Part shown: piece by piece, positions 1-8,470 of the stretch
Position numbering within the stretch: the stretch's first letter is position 1
How the letters are laid out: each line of letters opens with the position of its first letter
Assembly (NCBI RefSeq): GCF_007994135.1
Contig: NZ_VLKF01000001.1
Span: 806,001 to 870,000, forward strand
Length of the DNA stretch: 64,000 bases
From: Modestobacter roseus
Lineage (GTDB): Bacteria; Actinomycetota; Actinomycetes; Mycobacteriales; Geodermatophilaceae
Direction: 5' to 3'
Program-made: the position numbers and the translations under genes
The notes under the pieces: model-generated
The model's database searches: none
Told to the model about the DNA's origin: nothing
The model's input: the letters and a program-made list of their open reading frames with translations, nothing else

Positions 1-476
1 TGGATCTGCCGCACGGTCTCGGCGTACAGCCAGGCACCGCCGTCGGGCAGGTCGTCGCGGGCGACGCCGGTGACCGTGGCGTAGCGCAGGCCCATCGTCG
101 CGACGCTCTCGGCGACCCGGCGCGGCTCGTCGGCGTCGAAGTCGGCGGGCTTGCCGGTGTCGATCTGGCAGAAGTCGCAGCGGCGGGTGCACTGGTCACC
201 GCCGATGAGGAAGGTGGCCTCCCGGTCTTCCCAGCACTCGTAGATGTTGGGGCAGCCGGCCTCCTCGCACACCGTGTGCAGGCCCTCGCGGCGGACCAGC
301 GACTTCAGCTCGGTGTACTCCGGGCCGGTCTTCAGCTTGGTCTTGATCCACTCGGGCTTGCGCTCGATGGGGGTCTGGCTGTTGCGGACCTCCAGGCGCA
401 GCAGCTTGCGACCGCCCGGTTCGATCCGGGAGGCGTCGGAGGTCCTCGTGGTCGCCTCGTCCATACCCAGGCTCAT
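1..476 (-). CDS. lipA: Lipoyl synthase LipA, N-terminal half (runs off the left edge)
   Basis: Radical-SAM enzyme that inserts two sulfurs into protein-bound octanoyl chains to make lipoyl groups on E2 and GcvH proteins. About 158 residues of a roughly 320-residue family are present and the C-terminus lies beyond base 1. Both iron-sulfur cluster motifs are visible: the auxiliary-cluster cysteines C70, C75 and C81 in [12 protein letters not shown], and the radical-SAM cysteines C96, C100 and C103 in CTRRCDFC. The ATG at 476 is preferred over the in-frame ATG at 464 because a TACCGT -10 element ends seven bases upstream, which fits a leaderless start. The partner octanoyltransferase lipB lies at 8931-9578; in mycobacteria the two genes are adjacent. 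Family assignment is very secure. Confidence 0.96.
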   Translation of the reverse strand, partial: MSLGMDEATTRTSDASRIEPGGRKLLRLEVRNSQTPIERKPEWIKTKLKTGPEYTELKSLVRREGLHTVCEEAGCPNIYECWEDREATFLIGGDQCTRRCDFCQIDTGKPADFDADEPRRVAESVATMGLRYATVTGVARDDLPDGGAWLYAETVRQI

Positions 477-483
477 GATCTGC

Positions 484-489
484 ACGGTA
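484..489 (-). promoter_or_regulatory. -10 element of lipA (leaderless)
   Basis: TACCGT read on the minus strand, seven bases before the lipA ATG. No Shine-Dalgarno sequence fits between them. Confidence 0.6.
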
Positions 490-519
490 CTCCGGGGTCG
501 TGCCCCACCCGGGACGGCG

Positions 520-550
520 AGGGGGCCCCGCCGAACCGGCGGGGCCCCCT
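520..550 (-). terminator. Hairpin terminator after the Ala-rich membrane protein
   Basis: Perfect 14-bp stem (520-533 with 537-550) and a three-base AAC loop, 20 bases past the stop of the gene ending at 571. It separates that gene from lipA. There is no T tract, as is common for actinobacterial terminators. Confidence 0.7.
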
Positions 551-570
551 CGTGGAGCGGTGTGTCGGAC

Positions 571-1908
571 TCAGCCGTCGCTGGGCTGCTTGCCCAGGCT
601 GGACGGGGTGTCATCCGGGCCGGCCGTCTTGGCCGGCACGTCACCGGCGTCGGCGGTGCCGGTGGCGGAGTCCGGGCGGCCCTGGTTGCTGGGCTCGCCG
701 GCGCCTGAGGCGGGCTGTGCCGTCTGGGCGCCCAGGTCGCTGTCGGGCGGGGTGGCGTCGCCCACGGCGTTCTCGGCCGTGGAGACGGTCTTGCCCTGGG
801 CCTCCGGTGACTCGGTGCCGCCGGCCGGGGTGCTGGGGGAACTGGACACGGGGTCCTCTCGGTAGCTGGGCACGGGGCCGTCGCCGGTGGGCGCCGGGTT
901 CCACGGGTCCTGCCCCTTCTTCCCCCGCAGGGCCACGGCCACACCCACGACGACCGCCAGGACCGCGAGCACCCACGGCCAGCGCCGCGGCTCGGGCTCC
1001 GCGCCGACGCGGCGCTTGACCGACGTGACCGTCCGCGCGGTGCGCTTGCCGGCGTCCTTGCGCGCCTTGCCCGCGGCCTTCTCGAGCTCGCCGCGGCGCT
1101 TGGCCGCCTTCTTCGACAGCTTGTCCGCCCGCTTGCCCAGCTGATCGGCCTTCTTGCCGGCGGCCCGGCGGCTGGTCTCCGCGGCGGCGACCGCCGCGGC
1201 GAGCCGGGCGGCCGCCTGGTCGCGGGCCGCCTCGGCGGCGGACGCGGCGTCCTTGCGGGCCTTCTCGGTCTGCTTGCCCGCGGCCGTGCCGAGGGTGGCC
1301 GCGGCCGCGGTGAGCTCGGCGCTGCGGGCCTCCAGCTGGGCCCGGGCGGCCTCGACGCTGGCGAGCAGGTTCTCCCGCGCCGTCTCGAACGCCGGCCCGG
1401 CCGCCTCACGGGCCGCGGTCACCCGCGGGGCCGCGTAGGCGGCGGCCGCGGTGGACGCCGCGGTCAGCCGCGGCCCGGCGGCCTCGAGGTTGGTGCGCGC
1501 GGTCCGCGCGGCGTTGTCCCACGCCGGCCCGGCGGCCTCGCGGGCTGCCTCGATCCGCGGCACGGCGGCGGCCACCGCCGTCTCCAGGTTGGCCCGGGCG
1601 ACCTTGGTCGCGGCCTCCAGCCGGGGGACGACGTCCTTCTCGTACGTCTTCTGCGCGGCCTCCAGCCGGGGCACCAGCACCTCGCGGGCAGCGTCGAGCT
1701 GCGGGGCAAGGGCCGCCACGGCGGCCTCCACCTTCGGGGCCACGTCGGCGGCGTAGGTCTTCTGCGCGGCCTTGCTCGCCGCCGCCACCTGCGGCCCGAG
1801 CTGCTCCGCCGCGGCCCGACGGGCCTCGGTGACCGCGGCGCCGATGTGGGCGAGCCCCTCTTGCAACTCGGTCCCGATGACCTCTGTCGAGCTCTTCTTG
1901 CGGAACAC
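571..1908 (-). CDS. Ala-rich coiled-coil protein with one membrane segment, function unknown
   Basis: A 445-residue protein. Residues about 20-215 are Ala/Glu-rich amphipathic repeats with recurring LEAA and APR-type motifs that look like apolipoprotein-style or coiled-coil helices. A strongly basic Lys/Arg/Ala stretch follows, then one transmembrane segment ([18 protein letters not shown]) near residue 310, then a Ser/Pro/Gly-rich disordered tail. No catalytic motif is visible. The GTG at 1908 has a GGAGG seven bases upstream, and a 17-base palindrome lies just upstream of that. It is transcribed toward lipA but is cut off by the hairpin at 520-550. A structural role at the membrane or cell wall is possible but only a guess. 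Confidence 0.75.
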   Translation of the reverse strand: MFRKKSSTEVIGTELQEGLAHIGAAVTEARRAAAEQLGPQVAAASKAAQKTYAADVAPKVEAAVAALAPQLDAAREVLVPRLEAAQKTYEKDVVPRLEAATKVARANLETAVAAAVPRIEAAREAAGPAWDNAARTARTNLEAAGPRLTAASTAAAAYAAPRVTAAREAAGPAFETARENLLASVEAARAQLEARSAELTAAAATLGTAAGKQTEKARKDAASAAEAARDQAAARLAAAVAAAETSRRAAGKKADQLGKRADKLSKKAAKRRGELEKAAGKARKDAGKRTARTVTSVKRRVGAEPEPRRWPWVLAVLAVVVGVAVALRGKKGQDPWNPAPTGDGPVPSYREDPVSSSPSTPAGGTESPEAQGKTVSTAENAVGDATPPDSDLGAQTAQPASGAGEPSNQGRPDSATGTADAGDVPAKTAGPDDTPSSLGKQPSDG

Positions 1909-1924
1909 TCCAGCACCTCCGAGT

Positions 1925-1941
1925 TGATCGCGTCGCGATCA
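1925..1941. promoter_or_regulatory. Perfect palindrome, candidate operator
   Basis: TGATCGCG, one central base, CGCGATCA: a perfect 8-1-8 inverted repeat about 17 bases before the GTG at 1908 and 93 bases before the divergent GTG at 2034. Its place in a short divergent intergenic region suits a repressor site. No regulator gene is adjacent. Confidence 0.4.
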
Positions 1942-2021
1942 TCCTGCCCGCCATCGCCCGTGGGCACACCCCGAGCCCCCGTGCGGTCGCACACGGGCCA
2001 GCGGTGGACGGCGCGGCTGGC

Positions 2022-2027
2022 TAGGTT
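2022..2027 (+). promoter_or_regulatory. -10 element of the F420 oxidoreductase gene (leaderless)
   Basis: TAGGTT followed by six bases and then the GTG at 2034. Confidence 0.6.
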
Positions 2028-2033
2028 CCACCC

Positions 2034-2963
2034 GTGCAGCTACGGATCTTCACCGAACCCCAGATGGGCGCCACCTACGACGACCTGCTCGCGGTGGCCC
2101 GGCGCACCGAGGAGACCGGCTTCGACGCCTTCTTCCGCTCCGACCACTACCTGACGATGGGCGGCGACGGGCTGCCCGGGCCGACCGACGCCTGGGTCAC
2201 CCTCGCCGGCCTGGCCCGGGAGACCAGCCGGATCCGGCTGGGCACGCTGATGACGGCGGCCACCTTCCGGCTGCCCGGCCCGCTGGCCATCTCCGTGGCG
2301 CAGGTCGACCAGATGAGCGGCGGCCGGGTGGAGCTGGGCATCGGCTCGGGCTGGTTCGCCGAGGAGCACAGCGCCTACGGCATCCCGTTCCCCGAGCTGG
2401 GGGAGCGCTTCGACCGCTACGAGGAGCAGCTCGCCGTCGTCACCGGGCTGTGGAACACCCCGGTGGGGGAGACCTTCGACTTCGCCGGCACCCACTACCA
2501 GCTCACCGGGTCCCCGGCGCTGCCCAAGCCGGTGCAGCCCGGCGGCGTCCCGGTCCTGGTCGGCGGGACCGGCAAGCGGCGCACCCCGCGGCTGGCCGCG
2601 CGGTACGCCGCGGAGTTCAACGTCCCGTTCGCCTCGGCCGAGGACAACGCCCGGCTCTTCGCCGGCGTCCGGGACGCCTGCACGGAGGTGGGCCGCGACC
2701 CGGCGGACCTCGTGTACAGCTCGGCGCTGGTCGTCTGCGTGGGCCGGGACGACGCCGAGGTGGCCCGGCGCGCGGCGGCGATCGGCCGCGACCCCGACGA
2801 GCTGCGGGCCAACGGCGTCGCCGGCACCCCGGCCGAGGCGGTGGAGACCCTGGGCCGCTACGCGGAGGCGGGCGCCACCCGGGTCTACCTGCAGGTGCTC
2901 GACCTGGCCGACCTGGACCACCTCGACCTGGTCGCCGCCGAGGTCGCCCCGCAGCTGGGCTGA
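2034..2963 (+). CDS. F420-dependent LLM-class oxidoreductase (TIGR03560-like)
   Basis: A 309-residue luciferase-like TIM barrel. The N-terminus MQLRIFTEP is the first strand, so the GTG at 2034 is right. Family signatures include FRSDHYL, the ARETSRIRLGT strand, SGGRVELGIGSGW, and PVLVGGTGKRRTPRLAARYA near the cofactor phosphate-binding region. Proteins of this type bind coenzyme F420 and carry out hydride transfers; the substrate cannot be told from sequence. Transcription looks leaderless. The gene is monocistronic and converges on the nucleotidyltransferase gene. Its 3' end is oddly reiterated: the last Leu-Gly codons and the stop occur four times in tandem (2954-3013). Confidence 0.92.
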   Translation: MQLRIFTEPQMGATYDDLLAVARRTEETGFDAFFRSDHYLTMGGDGLPGPTDAWVTLAGLARETSRIRLGTLMTAATFRLPGPLAISVAQVDQMSGGRVELGIGSGWFAEEHSAYGIPFPELGERFDRYEEQLAVVTGLWNTPVGETFDFAGTHYQLTGSPALPKPVQPGGVPVLVGGTGKRRTPRLAARYAAEFNVPFASAEDNARLFAGVRDACTEVGRDPADLVYSSALVVCVGRDDAEVARRAAAIGRDPDELRANGVAGTPAEAVETLGRYAEAGATRVYLQVLDLADLDHLDLVAAEVAPQLG

Positions 2964-3013
2964 TCGGTGCTGGGCTGATCGGTGCTGGGCTGATCGGCGC
3001 TGGGCTGATTGGC
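2954..3013 (+). repeat. Four 15-bp tandem repeats carrying reiterated stop codons
   Basis: Unit GCTGGGCTGATCGGT at 2954, 2969, 2984 and 2999; the last two copies differ by one or two bases. The first copy holds the end and TGA of the oxidoreductase gene. Because 15 is a multiple of three, the TGA recurs in frame at 2976, 2991 and 3006. Confidence 0.95.
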
Positions 3014-3018
3014 GCGGT

Positions 3019-3045
3019 GCCCCGCCCGCCGGTGACGGGCGGGGC
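3019..3045. terminator. Terminator between convergent genes
   Basis: Perfect 10-bp stem GCCCCGCCCG/CGGGCGGGGC with a seven-base loop. It lies between the gene ending at 2963 and the gene ending at 3054, so it can serve both strands. Confidence 0.7.
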
Positions 3046-3053
3046 GTCGCGGC

Positions 3054-3875
3054 TCAGCCGAGCTCGGAGGCCAGCGGCTCCAGCGCCGCGCGCGACCCCA
3101 GCCAGGTGTTGGCCCGCTGCAGGTCGTCGTCGAAGTCGACCTCGACGGCGGAGAACCGGGAGATGTCCAGCGGCCGGAACCGCACCCCGGCCCGCTGGAT
3201 GGCCAGCTCCATGCCGCGCTCGAAGTAGTCGGTCGCCTCGCAGGCGGCCAGCTGCTCGATCAGCGCCGGCTTGTCGGCGGCGGAGACGTAGTTGATGCCC
3301 ACCGCCTCCCCGAGCCCGCCGACCACGGTCTTCGACAGCTCGGTGATGAAGCCGTTCTCGTCGAGGGTGTACTTGACCTCCTCGTCGGCCACGGTGGAGG
3401 TGTCCACGCAGACGAAGCTCTCGTCGGCCTGCACCAGCGGCGCGGCGTGGTCGAGCACCGCCGGGTCGAAGACGACGTCCCCGTTCAGCCACAGCACCCC
3501 ACCGGGCTGCGACGTCCGCAGGGCCCGCAGCAGGCTCTGCGAGGTGTTGGTGACGGCGAAGTCGGGGTTGAAGGCGAACAGCAGGTCCGGCTGCGCGCGC
3601 ATGACGGCCTTGGCCCGGTAGCCCACGACCGCGGTGATCGGGGCCGCCTCGCCGAAGACGGCGCGGACGCCGTCCAGCTGCTGCTGCATGATGCTGCGGC
3701 CGTCCATCAGCGGGGTGAGCGGCTTGGGCAGCTTGCGGCCCAGCCGGGTGCCCATGCCCGCGGCCAGGACCACCACCTGCGGCGGGATGCCGGAGCCCTC
3801 GTGCGGGGGGACGGCGACCAGGGGACGAGACCGCTGATCGCGGCCCCCGGTCAGGATCGGGTCAGCAGTGCGCAT
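3054..3875 (-). CDS. Sugar/polyol-phosphate nucleotidyltransferase (LicC/TagD-like)
   Basis: A 273-residue nucleotidyltransferase. The N-terminal region shows the NTP-binding signature VVVLAAGMGTRLG followed by KPLTPLMDGRSIMQ, and the metal-site aspartate in WLNGDVVF follows later. It should transfer a nucleotidyl group to a phosphorylated small molecule; choline-phosphate or glycerol-phosphate cytidylyl transfer would suit the neighbour. The start is ambiguous. ATG 3881 overlaps the upstream stop as ATGA, but GAGGAG abuts it. ATG 3875 has GAGGAG six bases upstream and is preferred. It follows the glycerophosphotransferase gene by two bases, so both probably make the building block and polymer of a teichoic-acid-like glycopolymer. 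Substrate identity is inference. Confidence 0.85.
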   Translation of the reverse strand: MRTADPILTGGRDQRSRPLVAVPPHEGSGIPPQVVVLAAGMGTRLGRKLPKPLTPLMDGRSIMQQQLDGVRAVFGEAAPITAVVGYRAKAVMRAQPDLLFAFNPDFAVTNTSQSLLRALRTSQPGGVLWLNGDVVFDPAVLDHAAPLVQADESFVCVDTSTVADEEVKYTLDENGFITELSKTVVGGLGEAVGINYVSAADKPALIEQLAACEATDYFERGMELAIQRAGVRFRPLDISRFSAVEVDFDDDLQRANTWLGSRAALEPLASELG

Positions 3876-3877
3876 GC

Positions 3878-4999
3878 TCATCTCCTCGGTTCGTCGTTCG
3901 CGGGCAGGGCGCCCCGGGCGGCCGGGCGGCCGTCCGGGGGGAAGAGCAGCTGGAGGACCCGCTCCGTGGCGGCGCCGTCCTCCAGCGAGCAGAAGGTGTC
4001 CTGGAAACGCTCGTACCGCTCGGTGGGCTCCCACGGGCGCTCGCGCAACCCGGCGATCGCCGCCAGCACCTGCTCGCTGGTGGTGAGCAACGGCCCGGGG
4101 GCGATCTCGGCCAGGTCGAAGTAGAAGCCGCGCAGGTCGTCCCGGTAGTGCTCCAGGTCGTAGGTGAAGTGCACGATCGGCTTCCCCGTGACGGCGAAGT
4201 CGAACATCGTCGAGGAGTAGTCGGTCACCAGGACGTCGGCGGCCAGGTACAGCTCGCTGATGTCCGGGTACCGCGACACGTCGACCAGCGGGGCCGGCCC
4301 CTGCACGACGAGCCGGTCGGAGACCATGGCGTGCAGCCTGACCAGCAGCACCGAGTCCGCCCCGAGGCCCCGCGCCAGGTCGCCCAGGTCGACCGGGAAG
4401 GTGTGCTTCGGGCCGTCGTCGGAGAGCACGAGGTCGTCGCGCCAGGTCGGGGCGTACAGCACCGCGGTCACGCCGTCGGCGATGCCCAGTTCGGCGCGGA
4501 CCCTGGCTCGGCGGGCGTCACGGTCCGGGGCGTTCAGCACGTCGTTGCGTGGATAGCCCGTCTCGTGCACCGGGCCGGTGAACCCGAAGGCGCTGCGCAG
4601 GTGCGGGGTGCTCGCCGCGTTGGGCGACAGCAGGACGTCCCAGCGGGCGACGTCGCGCATGACCAGCTCCAGCCGGCCCTCGGGTGCCCACACCGCGTCC
4701 CGGTGGAGTCGCTTGAGCGGCGTCCCGTGCCAGGTCTGCAGGTAGGTGGTGGCCGGGTCCTTGTCCCACTCCCGGGAGATGCCGTCGTTGGAGACGATGA
4801 CGTCGGCGGACTCCACGGCCGCCCGGGCGTCGGGCCCCCAGGTCTCCACCGTGGACACCCCGGCCGGGAAGTCCCCGCGCAGCTCGGGCCGGGCCAGCCA
4901 GACGGCGTCCATCTCGGCGCCGCGCGCGACGAGCGCCTCGTAGACCGCCCGTGGGTTGTCGTTGTACCGGCCGCCGAAGCTGTTGAAGACGACCTTCAT
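3878..4999 (-). CDS. CDP-glycerol:polyglycerophosphate glycerophosphotransferase family protein
   Basis: A 373-residue member of the TagB/TagF family, which transfers glycerol-phosphate (or a related polyol phosphate) from CDP-glycerol to a growing wall polymer at the inner membrane face. Visible signatures are the N-terminal VVFNSFGGRYNDNPRAVYE, the LQTWHGTPLKRLHRD active-site histidine motif, LYAPTWRDD, and the C-terminal VLVTDYSSTMFDFAVTGKP donor-binding region. No signal peptide or membrane helix is seen. The ATG at 4999 matches the conserved family start but has no Shine-Dalgarno of its own. It overlaps the stop of a 24-codon upstream ORF (4996-5070) that has one, suggesting translational coupling. 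The nucleotidyltransferase gene follows directly. Confidence 0.9.
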   Translation of the reverse strand: MKVVFNSFGGRYNDNPRAVYEALVARGAEMDAVWLARPELRGDFPAGVSTVETWGPDARAAVESADVIVSNDGISREWDKDPATTYLQTWHGTPLKRLHRDAVWAPEGRLELVMRDVARWDVLLSPNAASTPHLRSAFGFTGPVHETGYPRNDVLNAPDRDARRARVRAELGIADGVTAVLYAPTWRDDLVLSDDGPKHTFPVDLGDLARGLGADSVLLVRLHAMVSDRLVVQGPAPLVDVSRYPDISELYLAADVLVTDYSSTMFDFAVTGKPIVHFTYDLEHYRDDLRGFYFDLAEIAPGPLLTTSEQVLAAIAGLRERPWEPTERYERFQDTFCSLEDGAATERVLQLLFPPDGRPAARGALPANDEPRR

Positions 5000-5070
5000 C
5001 GCCGGCCGTGCGGGAGGCAGGGCGCCTGGCGCTCCGCCGCCGGACGGGGTACTCGCTCCATCGTGCTCAC
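4996..5070 (-). CDS. Short upstream ORF, possibly coupling translation of the glycerophosphotransferase
   Basis: 24 codons from GTG 5070, with an ATG at 5061 as alternative, ending in a TGA that overlaps the next gene's ATG as ATGA. A strong AGGAGG lies four bases before the GTG. The peptide is basic (VSTMERVPRPAAERQ and onward) and resembles nothing known to me. The downstream gene lacks its own ribosome site, so reinitiation is the simplest role. It could also be chance. Confidence 0.4.
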   Translation of the reverse strand: MSTMERVPRPAAERQAPCLPHGRR

Positions 5071-5414
5071 TGCTCCTCCTCGGGGCGGACCGGCCGTGTG
5101 CGGGTGCTCGGCGGCCGGCCGGTGGTTCGTCGTGGCCGGGCCGGCCGCGGCGGGGACGTGCGATGCGACCGGGCGCGCACCTGCCCGTCGCGTCGACGAG
5201 GCTCCGGTGCGGACCTGGGCTGGTCCGGTCGCGCTGCCGCCCGCTCCGCGGCGCTGCTGACCTTTCCGGAGGACGTCGACGTCCCGCGCCCACCAGCAGC
5301 GGTCCTCCGGCCGGGGCTGCTCCCCGCCGAGTTCACGCGCCGGTGCGCAGTCCAGCACGTGCAGGCTACGGCCTGGACGCCCCCGAGGTCGAGCCAGGCG
5401 ATCGGGGCACGCGC
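5071..5414. other. Divergent intergenic region without a recognised gene
   Basis: About 340 bases between the upstream ORF of the polymer operon and the leuS leader promoter. Frames are open only by GC bias and none resembles a protein family. It must hold the minus-strand operon promoter, but no clear -10 hexamer was seen. Confidence 0.5.
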
Positions 5415-5420
5415 TAGGAT
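5415..5420 (+). promoter_or_regulatory. -10 element of the leuS leader transcript
   Basis: TAGGAT ends seven bases before the GTG of the leader peptide at 5428, so transcription should start at or next to that GTG. Confidence 0.65.
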
Positions 5421-5427
5421 CGGTGCC

Positions 5428-5463
5428 GTGACCGGTGGACTCCTGCTTCCGCAGCCGTGCTGA
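5428..5463 (+). CDS. Leucine-rich leader peptide of leuS (leaderless)
   Basis: Eleven codons, V(M)TGGLLLPQPC, then TGA. Three consecutive leucine codons (CTC, CTG, CTT at 5440-5448) sit mid-peptide. There is no Shine-Dalgarno; the GTG falls at the expected transcription start. The stop overlaps the base of a hairpin (5454-5489), and an intrinsic terminator follows at 5490-5516 before leuS. This is the layout of ribosome-mediated attenuation: slow leucine decoding, when charged tRNA-Leu is short, would raise leucyl-tRNA synthetase expression. The layout is read from sequence; the mechanism is inference. Confidence 0.7.
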   Translation: MTGGLLLPQPC

Positions 5464-5489
5464 TCTGACCTGATCCAGACCAGCACGGC
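5454..5489 (+). promoter_or_regulatory. Leader hairpin in the leuS attenuator
   Basis: GCCGTGCTG (5454-5462) pairs perfectly with CAGCACGGC (5481-5489); a further four pairs form inside after one mismatch. The left arm overlaps the last leader codons, so a ribosome at the stop codon would block it while one stalled at the first Leu codon would leave it largely free. An explicit antiterminator pairing with the terminator arm was not found. Confidence 0.55.
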
Positions 5490-5516
5490 GACCCCTCCTG
5501 TGTGAGGGGTCTTTTT
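5490..5516 (+). terminator. Intrinsic terminator/attenuator upstream of leuS
   Basis: Perfect 8-bp stem GACCCCTC/GAGGGGTC (5490-5497, 5504-5511) with a six-base loop, followed at once by five T. A true T tract is unusual in this window. It lies between the leader peptide and leuS. Confidence 0.8.
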
Positions 5517-5554
5517 CTGTCCGCCGCCAGATCTTCTCCAGTGGGAGCACGACG

Positions 5555-8467
5555 ATGAGCCAGCACACCGATCCCACCGCCGAGGCGTCCAGCGCCGACG
5601 GGGTCCCCCCGCACCGGTACACCCCGGCGCTGGCGAGTGAGATCGAGCTCGCCTGGCAGGACCGCTGGGAGGCCGAGGGCACCTTCCACACGCCGAACCC
5701 GGTGGGCCCGCTGAGCGGGGGCTTCGACCGCGTCGCCGACCGGCCCAAGGCGTTCGTGATGGACATGTTCCCGTACCCCTCGGGTGCCGGGCTGCACGTC
5801 GGGCACCCGCTGGGCTACCTGGGCACCGACGTCACCAGCCGTTTCCTGCGGATGGACGGCCACAACGTGCTGCACCCGATGGGCTACGACGCCTTCGGCC
5901 TGCCCGCCGAGCAGTTCGCCGTGCAGACCGGGCAGCACCCGCGGGTCACCACCGAGGCCAACATCGCCGCGATCAGCGCCCAGCTGCGCCGGCTGGGCGT
6001 CGACCACGACACCCGCCGCACCTTCGCCACGATCGACCCCGGCTACTACAAGTGGACCCAGTGGATCTTCCGGCAGGTCTTCGAGTCCTGGTTCGACGAG
6101 ACCGCGGACGGTGGGCGCGGGAAGGCCCGGCCGATCGCCGACCTGGTCGCCGAGCTGGACGCCGGCACCCGGCAGCCCGCGGAGGGCACGCTGCCCGAGG
6201 GGCGCAGCTGGGCCGAGCTGTCCCCGGTAGAGCGGCGCCGGGTGGTCGACGCCCACCGGCTGGCCTACCGGCACGAGGCACCGGTGAACTGGTGCCCCGG
6301 GCTGGGCACCGTGCTGTCCAACGAGGAGGTCACCGCCGACGGGCGCTCCGAGCGCGGCAACTTCCCGGTCTTCCGCCGCCCGCTGACCCAGTGGATGATG
6401 CGGATCACCTCCTACGCCGAGCGGCTGCTGACCGACCTGGACCGGCTGGACTGGTCGGACTCGCTGAAGCAGATGCAGCGCAACTGGATCGGTCGGTCGA
6501 CCGGCGCCCGGGTGCGGTTCGCCACCGGAACCGAGTCCATCGAGGTGTTCACCACCCGGCCGGACACCCTGTTCGGCGCCACCTACCTGGTGCTGGCCCC
6601 CGAGCACCCGCTGGTCGGCGTGCTGACCGCCGCGGCGTGGCCGGAGGGCACGGACCCCCGGTGGACCACCGGCGCCGCCACCCCGGCCGACGCCGTGGCC
6701 GCCTACCAGCGGCAGGCCTCCCGCCGCTCGGAGCTGGACCGGCAGGCCGAGGGCCGGGAGAAGACCGGTGTCTGGTTGGGCGCCACCGCCCGCAACCCGC
6801 TGACCGGGGCGGACCTGCCGGTCTTCATCGCCGACTACGTGCTCACCGGGTACGGCACCGGCGCGATCATGGCGGTGCCGGGGGAGGACCAGCGCGACTG
6901 GGACTTCGCGAGTGCCTTCGGGCTGCCCGTCGTGCGCACGGTGCAGCCGCCCGCGGACTTCGACGGCGGCGCGTACACCGGCACCGGGCCGATGATCAAC
7001 AGCTCGAACGAGCAGCTGTCGCTGGACGGGCTGGACAAGGCCGCGGCGATCGCGAAGGTCACCGAGTGGCTGGTCGCCAGCGGTGCCGGTGAGGCGACCA
7101 CCACCTACAAGCTGCGCGACTGGCTGTTCAGCCGGCAGCGGTACTGGGGCGAGCCCTTCCCGGTCGTCTACGCCGTCGACGGTGACGACGCCGACCTGCC
7201 GATCGCCGTCCCGGACTCGATGCTGCCGGTGCTGCTGCCCGACGTCGACGACTACTCGCCGACGACGTTCGAGATCGACGACGCCGACTCCAAGCCGGAG
7301 CCGCCGCTGTCCCGGGCGACCGAGTGGACCACCGTCACCCTGGACCTGGGCGACGGACCGCGGGAGTACCGGCGGGAGACCAACACGATGCCCAACTGGG
7401 CCGGCTCGTGCTGGTACTACCTGCGCTACACCGACCCGACCAACGACGAGCGGCTGGTCGACCCGGAGCTGGAGGCCTACTGGATGGGCCCCCGGGAGCC
7501 CGGTGACGTGGGCGGCGTCGACCTGTACGTGGGCGGTGTGGAGCACGCGGTGCTGCACCTGCTGTACGCCCGCTTCTGGCACAAGGTGCTGTTCGACCTG
7601 GGGCACGTGTCCAGCGAGGAGCCGTTCCGGCGGCTGGTCAACCAGGGCTACATCTCCGCCTACGCCTACACCGACGAGCGCGGCTTCTACGTGCCCGCCG
7701 CCGAGGTGGAGGAGCGCAACGGGGTCTGGTTCCACGACGGCGCACCGGTCACCCGCGAGTACGGGAAGATGGGCAAGAGCCTGAAGAACGTCGTCACGCC
7801 GGACGAGATGATCGCCATGTTCGGCGCGGACACCTTCCGGGTCTACGAGATGTCGACAGGCCCGCTGGACCAGTCCCGCCCGTGGGAGACCAAGGCGGCG
7901 GTCGGCTCGCAGCGGCTGCTGCAGCGGATCTGGCGGGTCGTGCTCGACGAGGAGACCGGTGCCGTGCGCGCCGCCGACGTCGAGCCGGACGAGGAGACCT
8001 CCCGCGCGCTGCACCGCACCATCGAGGCCGTCCGCGACGGGATGTCGACCCTGCGGTTCAACATCGCCATCGCCCGGATCACCGAGCTGACCAACCACCT
8101 GACCTCGGCCTACCCGCCGGGGACGGAGGTCCCGCGCTCGGTCGCCGAGACGCTGGTGCTGCTGACCTCGCCGCTGGCCCCGCACCTGGCGGAGGAGCTG
8201 TGGTCGCGGCTCGGCCACGACGGCTCGGTCGCCTGGGCGTCGTTCCCGGTCGCCGACCCCCGGTGGTTGGTCGACGAGACGGTGACCGTGGCCGTGCAGG
8301 TCAACGGCAAGGTCCGGGCGCAGGTCGCGGTGCCGGCCGACGCGGACGCCGCCGCGCTGGAGGCCGCCGCCCGCGCCGACGAGAAGGTGGCCGCGCAGCT
8401 GGCCGACAAGACGGTGCGCCGGGTCATCGCGGTCCCGGGCCGGCTGGTCAACTTCGTCGTCGGCTGA
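5555..8467 (+). CDS. leuS: Leucyl-tRNA synthetase
   Basis: A 970-residue class Ia aminoacyl-tRNA synthetase that charges tRNA-Leu in the cytosol. The HIGH-type motif is HVGH at residues 81-84 within [17 protein letters not shown], and the KMSKS loop is KMGKS at 738-742. The CP1 editing domain carries [12 protein letters not shown] and [18 protein letters not shown]. The length suits the bacterial family. The ATG at 5555 has GGGAG eight to ten bases upstream. Expression is probably controlled by the leader peptide and terminator at 5428-5516. It converges on the lipB operon, with a repeat element between them. Confidence 0.97.
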   Translation: MSQHTDPTAEASSADGVPPHRYTPALASEIELAWQDRWEAEGTFHTPNPVGPLSGGFDRVADRPKAFVMDMFPYPSGAGLHVGHPLGYLGTDVTSRFLRMDGHNVLHPMGYDAFGLPAEQFAVQTGQHPRVTTEANIAAISAQLRRLGVDHDTRRTFATIDPGYYKWTQWIFRQVFESWFDETADGGRGKARPIADLVAELDAGTRQPAEGTLPEGRSWAELSPVERRRVVDAHRLAYRHEAPVNWCPGLGTVLSNEEVTADGRSERGNFPVFRRPLTQWMMRITSYAERLLTDLDRLDWSDSLKQMQRNWIGRSTGARVRFATGTESIEVFTTRPDTLFGATYLVLAPEHPLVGVLTAAAWPEGTDPRWTTGAATPADAVAAYQRQASRRSELDRQAEGREKTGVWLGATARNPLTGADLPVFIADYVLTGYGTGAIMAVPGEDQRDWDFASAFGLPVVRTVQPPADFDGGAYTGTGPMINSSNEQLSLDGLDKAAAIAKVTEWLVASGAGEATTTYKLRDWLFSRQRYWGEPFPVVYAVDGDDADLPIAVPDSMLPVLLPDVDDYSPTTFEIDDADSKPEPPLSRATEWTTVTLDLGDGPREYRRETNTMPNWAGSCWYYLRYTDPTNDERLVDPELEAYWMGPREPGDVGGVDLYVGGVEHAVLHLLYARFWHKVLFDLGHVSSEEPFRRLVNQGYISAYAYTDERGFYVPAAEVEERNGVWFHDGAPVTREYGKMGKSLKNVVTPDEMIAMFGADTFRVYEMSTGPLDQSRPWETKAAVGSQRLLQRIWRVVLDEETGAVRAADVEPDEETSRALHRTIEAVRDGMSTLRFNIAIARITELTNHLTSAYPPGTEVPRSVAETLVLLTSPLAPHLAEELWSRLGHDGSVAWASFPVADPRWLVDETVTVAVQVNGKVRAQVAVPADADAAALEAAARADEKVAAQLADKTVRRVIAVPGRLVNFVVG

Positions 8468-8470
8468 GGA

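Noticed and set aside
5421-5554. T-box leader upstream of leuS
   Set aside because: The leader is only about 125 bases and shows a Leu-codon peptide plus terminator; no T-box sequence (TGGNACCGCG-like) or specifier loop was seen.
5414-8218. 934-codon open frame antisense to leuS
   Set aside because: Composition follows the complement of leuS codons (Arg/Gly/Val/Gln/His-rich), no family resemblance, and leuS is certain.
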